From positions 1 to 21,971 of the forward strand of contig JBEAOO010000311.1 in assembly GCA_041164825.1 (NCBI GenBank): DNA of 21,971 nucleotides. Direction: 5' to 3'. A program made the translations under genes and the position numbers. The stretch's first letter is position 1; every line of letters starts with the position of its first letter. Below the pieces are notes generated by a model that did no database searches, had not been told where the DNA came from, and worked only from the letters and a program-made list of their open reading frames with translations. Source of the DNA: JBEAOO01 sp041164825 (GTDB lineage: Bacteria > Pseudomonadota > Gammaproteobacteria > Burkholderiales > Burkholderiaceae_C). Below, one piece after another: positions 16,539-21,971 of this stretch.

Positions 16539-17588
16539 ATGCGCATCACCGACCTGTTGGGCATCCCCTTGCCCGTCATCCAAGCCCCGCTGGCGGGTGC
16601 GCAAGGCAGCGCCTTGGCCATCACCGTCAGCAACGCCGGGGGTCTGGGCTCACTGCCGTGCGCCATGCTCAGCCCCGATGCCCTGCGCAGCGAATTGCTG
16701 GCCCTGCGTGCGGGCACCACGCAGCCCTTCAACGTCAACTTCTTTTGCCACACGCCGCCGCCGCCCGACGCGGCGCGTGAGGCCGTGTGGCGCGCAGCGC
16801 TGGCGCCGTTTCATGCCGAGTTCGGCATCGATGCCAGCCGCATCCCACCCGGCCCAGGCCGCGCGCCGTTTGACGAGGCGGCGGCCGAACTGCTGGCCGA
16901 ATTCAAACCGGCGGTGGTGAGTTTTCACTTCGGGCTGCCGACGCCGCCACTGCTCGCGCGGGTCAAAAGCTGGGGGGCGGTGGTGCTGAGCTCGGCCACC
17001 ACCGTGGCAGAAGGCCTGTGGCTGCAGGCCCACGGCGCCGACGCGGTGATCGCCCAGGGGCTGGAGGCCGGCGGCCACCGCGGTCACTTTTTGAGCGACG
17101 ACCTGACCCGACAGATGGGCACCTTTGCCTTGCTGCCGCAGCTGGTGGCGGCGCTCCGGGTGCCGGTGATCGCCGCCGGAGGCATTGCCGAAGCCCACGG
17201 CGTGGCCGCGGCCATGGCCCTGGGCGCCGCGGGCGTGCAGGTGGGCACGGCCTACCTGCGCTGCCCCGAGGCCAGCACCAGCGCGCTGCACCGCGCCGCG
17301 CTGGAGAGCGACGCCGCGCAACACACCGCACTGACGCACCTCTACACCGGTCGCCCGGCGCGCGGCATCGTCACCCGCTTGATGCGCGAGCTGGGCCCCA
17401 TGAACCCCGCCGCACCCGCGTTTCCGCTGGCCACGGCGGCGTTGGCACCGCTGCGGGCGGCGGCCGAGGCCCAGGGGGTGTCCGACTTCAGCCCGCTCTG
17501 GGCCGGCCAATGTGTGCGGCGCGGCCCGGCATGGGGGGCGGCGGCACTGACGCTGGAATTGGCCAGCGGCGCCACCGCGCACCGCTGA
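16539..17588 (+). CDS. Nitronate monooxygenase (class I type)
   Basis: FMN-dependent TIM-barrel enzyme of 349 residues that oxidises nitronates such as propionate-3-nitronate, generally viewed as detoxification. Signatures include IQAPLAGAQGSALA (14-27), NAGGLGSLPCAMLSP (32-46), FNVNFFCH, SATTVAEGLWLQAHGADAVIAQGLEAGGHRG (split here as SATTVAEG at 152-159 and EAGGHRGHF at 176-184), and AAGGIAEAHGVAAAMALGA, which binds the FMN phosphate. A histidine in the GGHRGHF segment (H180/H183) is the expected catalytic base. The gene is divergent from the SPFH gene, with 158 nt between starts and a weak ribosome binding site. A role in nitroaliphatic detoxification is inferred from the family. Confidence 0.9.
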   Translation: MRITDLLGIPLPVIQAPLAGAQGSALAITVSNAGGLGSLPCAMLSPDALRSELLALRAGTTQPFNVNFFCHTPPPPDAAREAVWRAALAPFHAEFGIDASRIPPGPGRAPFDEAAAELLAEFKPAVVSFHFGLPTPPLLARVKSWGAVVLSSATTVAEGLWLQAHGADAVIAQGLEAGGHRGHFLSDDLTRQMGTFALLPQLVAALRVPVIAAGGIAEAHGVAAAMALGAAGVQVGTAYLRCPEASTSALHRAALESDAAQHTALTHLYTGRPARGIVTRLMRELGPMNPAAPAFPLATAALAPLRAAAEAQGVSDFSPLWAGQCVRRGPAWGAAALTLELASGATAHR

Positions 17589-17622
17589 CCCTGGCGTCGG
17601 AGGGGCTTCCAACCAAACGGCA

Positions 17623-17651
17623 TTGCAAATGCGAGTCTTTCTCATTAATAT
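17623..17651 (+). promoter_or_regulatory. Fur box overlapping a sigma-70 promoter
   Basis: A -35 TTGCAA (17623-17628) and a -10 TAATAT (17646-17651) are separated by exactly 17 nt. Between and over them lies AATGCGAGTCTTTCTCATT (17628-17646), an imperfect dyad differing at 3 of 19 positions from the idealised inverted repeat AATGAGAATCATTCTCATT typical of Fur operators. The region is distinctly AT-rich against its surroundings. Fur-Fe2+ bound here would block RNA polymerase, so the cupredoxin-FTR1 operon should be induced by iron starvation. Confidence 0.75.
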
Positions 17652-17683
17652 CCACGCATCTGCCCACCTTTCAGGTTTGAACC

Positions 17684-18034
17684 ATGTCTACTTCCCGTTT
17701 CGCTGCTCTGCTGGCCCCGCTGACCGCTTTGTCGCTGCTGCTGGCCGCCCCCGTGGTGCGCGCCGATGACGACCTGACCGTGGCACTCACCCTCCGCAAC
17801 CACCAGTTCGAGCCCGCCATCGTCAAGGTGCCGGCCGGGCAAAAGGTGAAGCTGCTGGTGCGCAATGAAGACAAGACGGTCGAGGAGTTCGAGAGCAAAT
17901 CGCTCAAGCGCGAAAAGCTGGTGCCCGCCGGCACCACAGTGACCATCGTCATCGGCCCGCTCAAGCCTGGCCGCTACAGCTTCTTTGGTGAATTCCACGA
18001 AGCCACGGCCAAGGGCGAAGTGGTCGCTGAATAA
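17684..18034 (+). CDS. Periplasmic cupredoxin-like protein of an FTR1 iron-uptake system
   Basis: Small exported protein of 116 residues. The signal peptide (about 1-27, cleavage after VRA) is followed by an EfeO/FtrB-like cupredoxin fold: TLRNHQFEPAIVKVPAGQKVKLLVRNED, then EEFESKSLKREKLVPAGT and a terminal strand GRYSFFGEFHEATAKGEVV. It has no Cys and lacks the classical type-1 copper ligand set. As in related iron-transport cupredoxins, His/Glu residues such as those in NHQFEP, EEFES and EFHE may bind or pass iron or copper to the permease. It lies 66 nt before the FTR1 gene and directly after the Fur-box promoter, matching the FtrB-FtrC order of Bordetella/Brucella FtrABCD. The P19 (FtrA) and ferredoxin (FtrD) components are not adjacent. 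Confidence 0.87.
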   Translation: MSTSRFAALLAPLTALSLLLAAPVVRADDDLTVALTLRNHQFEPAIVKVPAGQKVKLLVRNEDKTVEEFESKSLKREKLVPAGTTVTIVIGPLKPGRYSFFGEFHEATAKGEVVAE

Positions 18035-18100
18035 GCCCGGCAGCCTGCGCCACCGCGTTCAACACCACGTCACTCAGCACCCTCGCCCGGAGCCCGCGCC

Positions 18101-18943
18101 ATGTTTGCAGCCGCCCTGATCGTCTTCCGCGAAACGCTGGAAGCGGCCTTGTTCATCGGCATCATTGCCGCTGCCACCCGGCACCTGCCCGGGCGCATGG
18201 TGTGGTTGACCTCGGGCGTGGTCGCCGGCTTGGCGGGTGCGCTGGCGCTGGCCGCGGGCGCCGAGCAGATCAGTGCCTGGCAAGACGGCATTGGCCAAGA
18301 CGTGCTGAACGTGATCATTCTCAGCGTGGCGCTGGCCATGCTGCTCTGGCACTGCATCTGGGTGTCCACCCACGGCAAGGAAATGGCGGCTGAAGCCAAA
18401 CAACTCGGCGCCTCGGTGGGCGAAGGCACGCGCCGCCCCTGGGCCTTGCTGGTGGCGGTGGCACTGGCGGTGTTGCGCGAAGGCGCCGAGACGGTGCTGT
18501 TCATCAGCGGCTCGCTGGCCGGTGCCGACACACCCGTGAGCCGCTCGTCGGTGTTGTTGGCCAGCGCTGGCGGGCTGGCAGCCGGCGCCGCGGTGGGCGC
18601 GGCCGTGTGCCTGGGCTTGTCGCGCATCCCGGCGCACCGCCTGTTCAGCATCACCAATGCGCTGATCGCGGTGCTGGCCGCCTCGATTGCCAGCCAATTG
18701 GCCAAGGCCTTGGCGCAAGTGGGCTGGCTCACGCTCGGCGACACGCCGCTCTGGGACAGTTCGCACTTGCTCTCTCAAGACGGTCCCGTGGGCACCCTGC
18801 TGCACGCCCTGGTGGGCTACGACGCCAACCCCTCGGCACTGCAGTTGGTGTGCTACGTGGGCGCACTGCTGCTGATCATTGTCGGCACCCGCTGGGCACG
18901 TGCAGAACCCCTGCGCAAGGTGGGCATCAGCACCGCCGCTTAA
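18101..18943 (+). CDS. FTR1-family high-affinity iron permease
   Basis: Inner-membrane iron permease of 280 residues with about seven hydrophobic segments. Both diagnostic REXXE iron-binding motifs are intact: R10-E-T-L-E14 in the first membrane helix and R126-E-G-A-E130 in the fourth. In yeast Ftr1p and bacterial EfeU/FtrC these glutamates are needed for transport. It forms an operon with the upstream cupredoxin gene under the Fur box; the transporter would correspond to FtrC in the Ftr nomenclature. Its TAA stop forms the first three bases of a TAAAAT sequence that looks like the -10 of the next transcription unit, and a cobalamin riboswitch begins only about 10 nt after the stop. Confidence 0.94.
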   Translation: MFAAALIVFRETLEAALFIGIIAAATRHLPGRMVWLTSGVVAGLAGALALAAGAEQISAWQDGIGQDVLNVIILSVALAMLLWHCIWVSTHGKEMAAEAKQLGASVGEGTRRPWALLVAVALAVLREGAETVLFISGSLAGADTPVSRSSVLLASAGGLAAGAAVGAAVCLGLSRIPAHRLFSITNALIAVLAASIASQLAKALAQVGWLTLGDTPLWDSSHLLSQDGPVGTLLHALVGYDANPSALQLVCYVGALLLIIVGTRWARAEPLRKVGISTAA

Positions 18944-18946
18944 AAT
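18941..18946 (+). promoter_or_regulatory. Putative -10 (TAAAAT) for riboswitch 1
   Basis: TAAAAT matches 5/6 of TATAAT and ends 6 nt before the first pairing bases of the cobalamin riboswitch. The second riboswitch has TACAAT at nearly the same distance (7 nt), which supports both as real -10 boxes. It overlaps the stop codon of the iron permease gene. No good -35 was found. Confidence 0.45.
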
Positions 18947-18952
18947 CGGCTC

Positions 18953-19184
18953 GTTGGTGCTCGCGAGGAGGTCTCTCCAAGCGGTTCAACGGGAAGCAGG
19001 AGGGGTGGACTTGGCGACAACACCGCAAGCCCCCTGACCTGCGCTGCCCCCGCAACGGTCAGCGGTCGATGGTGATGTGCCTGGGAGGGCGCCTCTGACC
19101 ATCCGCTCGTGTCATTCGCCCACTGGGTTTCACCACCTGGGAAGGGCACACGGGTTGCACCGCTCAGCCCGGATACCGGCCAAC
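18953..19184 (+). promoter_or_regulatory. Cobalamin riboswitch 1
   Basis: An adenosylcobalamin-type riboswitch aptamer of about 232 nt. The closing stem pairs GTTGG (18953-18957) with CCAAC (19180-19184). Core elements appear in order: GGTGC, TTCAACGGGAAGCAGGAG (near 18984), GCTGCCCCCGCAACGGTC (near 19043), CCCACTGGG and CCTGGGAAGGG (near 19120-19145), and the B12 box CAGCCCGGATACCGGCCA (19165-19182). It is expected to repress the downstream receptor gene when cobalamin is plentiful. Confidence 0.96.
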
Positions 19185-19262
19185 ACGCGGTGTGCATCGC
19201 CCCCAAGAGCCTGTCGGGCTCCGGCTCCGGCCTGCACGCCATTCGGCTGGGCTTGCGGGGAC

Positions 19263-19290
19263 GCAGGCACGGCGCCTTGTTTGTGCCTGC
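19263..19290 (+). promoter_or_regulatory. Hairpin in the riboswitch 1 expression platform
   Basis: A perfect 8-bp stem, GCAGGCAC (19263-19270) with GTGCCTGC (19283-19290), ends 12 nt before the receptor ATG and is followed by TGTTTC. A smaller hairpin GAGCC-TGTCG-GGCTC lies upstream at 19207-19221. The position suits control of ribosome access or early termination; the sequence alone does not say which. No Shine-Dalgarno is obvious at the ATG. Confidence 0.5.
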
Positions 19291-19302
19291 TGTTTCAACA
19301 CC

Positions 19303-21309
19303 ATGACCTCTGTTTTCCCCCGTGTGGGCGCCGCTGTGGCCGCTCGCCGCACAACGCTGTCGGCTGCCGCCTGCACCGCCTTGTCCACCACCCTCGCTGC
19401 GCTGCCCCTGTTGCTCGGCACTGGGCCCGTCAAAGCCCAATCCGCCGCCACCACACCCGTGGTTCAACTCGAACGCGTCACAGTCACGGCCAACCGCTTT
19501 GAGGCCTTGCTGGATGAGCTGCCGGCAGGGGTCACGCTGATCACCGGCGAGCAGATTCGCCGCAGCGGTGTCACCAGCGCCAACGAAGCGATTGCCCGCC
19601 TGGGCGGCGTGTACAGCCGCGCCAACAACGGCCTGGATGCCGACCGCACCATCGACCTGCGCGGCTTTGGCGAAACGGCCAGCAGCAACACCGTGTTTCT
19701 GGTGGACGGCGTGCGCTTCAACGAAGGCGACAGCTTGGCGCCGAGTCTGACCTGGCTGCCGGTGGATGCGATCGAGCGCATCGAGATCACCCGCGGCAGC
19801 GGCGCGGTGCTGTGGGGCGAAGGCGCCACCGCAGGCGTGATCCACATCATCACGCGCAAAAACCTGCAGCGCTCCAGCGGCTCGCTGCAACTGGGCATCG
19901 GCAGCAACAACACCCGCGACTGGCGCGCCCAAGCCCAGCTGGTGAACGGCCCGCTGCAGGTGTCGGCCTCGCAACGCGTGCTTGACACCGACCAAGCCCG
20001 CGCCAACCAGCACCTGCGCGAACAAGACAGCCTGTTCCAGCTCGGCTACACCCACGAGCAAACTCGCTTGGGCCTGAAGGCCGCCCTGCAAACCCAGGCC
20101 GGCGGCTTGGCCGGTGGCCTGACGCCGGCCGAGGCAGCGGCCACGCCCGACATCACCCACAAGCCCGACAACCACGGCGACACCCGCACTCGCTTGGTGG
20201 GCCTCAATGCCCAAACCCAGCTGGGCGATTGGCAACTGGCGGCCGATGCCTCACTGCGCCACAAGCGCAGCATCTCGGTGGACAGCGGTTGGACCAACGA
20301 CAACGCCACCCGCGTGCTGCAAACCGGTGTGCGTGCGCAAACGCAGTTCGCCACAGCAGGGATCGGCCAGCAGCTCACCGTGGGCGTGGACCACGAGCGC
20401 TGGTCGCAACTGCGCATTGAAGGCACCGAGATTCAGCAGCGCATGTCGGCCGTGTTTGCGCAAGACGACCTGACCCTGCGCAGCACCGGCACCGTGCTGG
20501 GCATGGGCCTGCGCACCCTGCAGGCGCACCGCGAAACGGTGGGCCAACAAACCGGCGCCCTGCACGCCAACGGCCGGGCTGCCGAAGTGAGCCTGGCACA
20601 ACCCGTGGGTGGCGGCTGGCGTGTGCACGGCAAAGTGGGCCGCAGCCTGCGCCTGGCCAATGCCGACGAGTACAGCTGCTTCACCGGCTACTGCCCTCCC
20701 ACACCGGTCGATTTGAAGCCGCAAACCTCCAACGATGTGGAGCTGGGCCTGCGCCACAGCCAGGGTGCTGACCAGCACACCGAACTTCGCATCTACCACC
20801 ACGCACTGCGCAACGAGATCGGCCTGGACGAGACTTCGTTCAACAACATCAACTACGCGCCCACCCGGCGCGACGGGATCGAGCTGGACACCCTGCAGCC
20901 ACTGGCTCATGGTGTGAGCCTGCAGGGCCATCTGGCGCTGCGCAGTGCGGTGTTTCGCTCGGGCACCTTTGCCGGCAACACACTTCCGCTGGTGTCAGCG
21001 GCGCAGGCTCAGTTGCGCCTGCGCTGGGCGCTGTCACCGGTGCGCCGCGTGGAGTTGGGTGGGCGATGGGTCAGCAGCCAGCGGGTCGGCAACGACTTCG
21101 ACAACACCTGCCCGGCGCGCATCGCAGGCGGCGCGTCGTTCGACGCACGCTATGCGATGGACTGGCAGAACTGGGAGTTCGCGGCGCAAGTGAACAACCT
21201 CAGCGACCGCCGCAACATGGGCCTGCGCACGCGTTGCAACGCCGCGCTGAACTCGGTTTACCCCGAGCCCGGCCGCGCCCTGATGCTCAGCGCGCGCGTC
21301 AACTTCTGA
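19303..21309 (+). CDS. btuB: TonB-dependent cobalamin receptor, BtuB-like
   Basis: Outer-membrane receptor of 668 residues (E. coli BtuB is about 614), predicted to import cobalamin or cobinamide. The ATG at 19303 gives a signal peptide of about 45 residues with cleavage near VKA-QS. The TonB box region LERVTVTANRFE (57-68) resembles the BtuB/FhuA type. The plug (about 60-185) contains TIDLRGFG, NTVFLVDGVRFNEGD and a GSGAVLWGEGATAGVIHIITRK-like barrel-entry motif (split at about 166-185). The barrel ends in a terminal Phe (NF), as needed for Bam-dependent assembly. Two cysteines at residues 459 and 464 sit in a probable extracellular loop. The substrate is inferred mainly from the upstream cobalamin riboswitch. 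The open frame extends upstream to 19192, into the sequence just after the aptamer, but that part is unlike a signal peptide. Confidence 0.9.
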   Translation: MTSVFPRVGAAVAARRTTLSAAACTALSTTLAALPLLLGTGPVKAQSAATTPVVQLERVTVTANRFEALLDELPAGVTLITGEQIRRSGVTSANEAIARLGGVYSRANNGLDADRTIDLRGFGETASSNTVFLVDGVRFNEGDSLAPSLTWLPVDAIERIEITRGSGAVLWGEGATAGVIHIITRKNLQRSSGSLQLGIGSNNTRDWRAQAQLVNGPLQVSASQRVLDTDQARANQHLREQDSLFQLGYTHEQTRLGLKAALQTQAGGLAGGLTPAEAAATPDITHKPDNHGDTRTRLVGLNAQTQLGDWQLAADASLRHKRSISVDSGWTNDNATRVLQTGVRAQTQFATAGIGQQLTVGVDHERWSQLRIEGTEIQQRMSAVFAQDDLTLRSTGTVLGMGLRTLQAHRETVGQQTGALHANGRAAEVSLAQPVGGGWRVHGKVGRSLRLANADEYSCFTGYCPPTPVDLKPQTSNDVELGLRHSQGADQHTELRIYHHALRNEIGLDETSFNNINYAPTRRDGIELDTLQPLAHGVSLQGHLALRSAVFRSGTFAGNTLPLVSAAQAQLRLRWALSPVRRVELGGRWVSSQRVGNDFDNTCPARIAGGASFDARYAMDWQNWEFAAQVNNLSDRRNMGLRTRCNAALNSVYPEPGRALMLSARVNF

Positions 21310-21320
21310 GGGCGCGCGCC

Positions 21321-21373
21321 AACACCCTCGCGACCGCGCCACACCCCAAGTGCCCCCAACGCATCAGGGTGTT
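21321..21373. repeat. 8-bp inverted repeat after the btuB-like gene
   Basis: AACACCCT (21321-21328) and AGGGTGTT (21366-21373) are perfect inverse complements 37 nt apart, between the receptor stop and the promoter of riboswitch 2. It may contribute to transcript ending or to a protein-binding site; there is no U tract. The assignment is weak. Confidence 0.35.
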
Positions 21374-21399
21374 TGCAGGCTCGGCGTCAAACCCAAGCC

Positions 21400-21405
21400 T
21401 ACAAT
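21400..21405 (+). promoter_or_regulatory. Putative -10 (TACAAT) for riboswitch 2
   Basis: TACAAT matches 5/6 of TATAAT and ends 7 nt before the closing stem of the second cobalamin riboswitch, almost the same placement as TAAAAT before riboswitch 1. The -35 is unclear. Confidence 0.45.
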
Positions 21406-21412
21406 GCGACCC

Positions 21413-21668
21413 GTTGGTGCTCGTGCGGCAGGCTCTCTGCCACACAGTTCAACGGGAAGCAGGAGGGGTGGTGTTGATCTCGCATCGAACCCCCTGACCT
21501 GCGCTGCCCCCGCAACGGTCGGTCGTCGAGGTTCAGCGCGTCACTCAGCCCTTCATCGGGCCCAGCCGCGCGGCACACTGAACCTCACGCTGTGTCACAC
21601 ACCCACTGGGCTTCACCGCCTGGGAAGGGTCCACAGCGTTGCACGACCCAGCCCGGATACCGGCCAAC
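21413..21668 (+). promoter_or_regulatory. Cobalamin riboswitch 2
   Basis: A second cobalamin aptamer of about 256 nt. The closing stem pairs GTTGG (21413-21417) with CCAAC (21664-21668). The core matches riboswitch 1 nearly base for base: TTCAACGGGAAGCAGGAG, GCTGCCCCCGCAACGGTC, CCCACTGGG, CCTGGGAAGGG and the B12 box (21649-21666). The variable arm between the CAACGGTC core and CCCACTGGG is longer here and carries a clear stem, with TGAACCTC near 21580 opposite GAGGTTCA near 21530. It controls the receptor gene starting at 21776. Confidence 0.96.
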
Positions 21669-21676
21669 AAGGGGTT

Positions 21677-21752
21677 GTGGTGCTGCGTTGCTTGAACCCA
21701 GCGCATCACCACCGCCCATGTCGCAGACACCCGCGGGGAGGCGGGACGCTGC
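21677..21752 (+). promoter_or_regulatory. Expression platform of riboswitch 2
   Basis: Two stem-loops lie between the aptamer and the start codon. In the first, GTGGTG (21677-21682) pairs with CACCAC (21707-21712), with an inner GCG/CGC after a small internal loop. In the second, CCCGC (21730-21734) pairs with GCGGG (21741-21745), with outer GCAG/CTGC (21723-21726 / 21749-21752). A GGGGAG in the second loop is too far from the ATG to serve as an ordinary ribosome binding site. The mechanism cannot be decided from the sequence. Confidence 0.4.
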
Positions 21753-21775
21753 AAGTGTTTGGCTCGTTTCATTCC

Positions 21776-21971
21776 ATGACTGTCTTGTCCACGTCGGCCG
21801 CTGGCCGCGCTCGTTCGATCGCGCTTGTTCGTGCGCGTTGTTCTTCCATCCCCCGTTCGGCCCTCACGCCGCTGGCCTGCGCGCTGCTCTCACATTCCGC
21901 CATGGCCCAAGCGGCGGCTGAACCCGCCCCCGCGGTGACGCAACTGCGCCCAGTGATCGTGTCGGCCAACC
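21776..21971 (+). CDS. N-terminus of a second riboswitch-controlled TonB-dependent receptor (partial)
   Basis: The first 65 codons of a gene that continues past the window end. The ATG at 21776 opens a frame encoding an Arg-rich N-region (to about residue 27), a hydrophobic stretch (SALTPLACALLSHSAMAQ, about 28-45) and a signal-peptidase site near MAQA, so the product is exported. It then reads VTQLRPVIVSAN at the edge, the same position and pattern as the LERVTVTAN TonB-box region of the preceding receptor. Together with the cobalamin riboswitch just upstream, this points to another BtuB-like receptor. The barrel is not in view, so the substrate is inferred from the riboswitch only. Confidence 0.8.
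   Translation, partial: MTVLSTSAAGRARSIALVRARCSSIPRSALTPLACALLSHSAMAQAAAEPAPAVTQLRPVIVSAN

Noticed and set aside
21592..21921. Open frame over riboswitch 2 and the start of the last receptor
   Set aside because: It covers the aptamer and has no motif. The frame starting at 21776 gives a signal peptide and a TonB-box-like segment.

Overview
The window looks like chromosomal DNA of a high-GC betaproteobacterium, most likely Burkholderiales/Comamonadaceae. The evidence is the very strong G/C bias at third codon positions, the families present (Kup, LigAB, FTR1 with a cupredoxin, cobalamin-riboswitch-controlled TonB receptors), and GC-rich intergenic repeat clusters between genes. I see no rRNA, tRNA, CRISPR array, insertion sequence or phage gene. 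Genes are mostly on the + strand and closely packed.

Layout. (1) 211-2139: a Kup potassium transporter. (2) 2373-8048: a signalling block on the + strand, with an Aer-type aerotaxis receptor, a membrane diguanylate cyclase with an intact product-inhibition site, and a three-PAS histidine kinase coupled by a 4-nt overlap to an Rcp1-type single-domain response regulator. (3) 8014-10225: a LysR regulator divergent from a compact ligA-ligB pair (class III extradiol dioxygenase, protocatechuate 4,5-dioxygenase type), closed by a hairpin near 10300. (4) 10432-11100: a small transaldolase/fructose-6-phosphate-aldolase-like protein on the - strand. (5) 11381-13531: a TonB-dependent receptor closely resembling E. 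coli YncD/PqqU, the pyrroloquinoline quinone receptor. (6) 13532-13877: a non-coding stretch with G/C-rich inverted repeats. (7) 13878-17588: a PfkB sugar kinase, a GNAT acetyltransferase, a lipoprotein-type SPFH/prohibitin protein (- strand) and a nitronate monooxygenase. (8) 17623-18943: a Fur-box promoter driving a periplasmic cupredoxin and an FTR1 iron permease. (9) 18953-21971: two successive cobalamin riboswitches, each followed by a TonB-dependent receptor gene (BtuB-like). The second receptor runs off the window end.

How the parts fit. The right half is rich in scarce-nutrient uptake: iron (FTR1 system), cobalamin (two riboswitch-receptor units) and probably PQQ (PqqU-like receptor). 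All three outer-membrane receptors would need TonB/ExbBD from elsewhere in the genome. The left half is environmental sensing (redox taxis, c-di-GMP, a PAS kinase) plus potassium uptake and an aromatic ring-cleavage enzyme. The points most worth following up are the PqqU homologue, the tandem riboswitch-receptor pair whose first promoter appears to overlap the iron-permease stop codon, and the isolated short ligAB pair. Nothing in the window is clearly a wholly new system. Family assignments rest on motif recognition and remembered reference sequences, not on searches.
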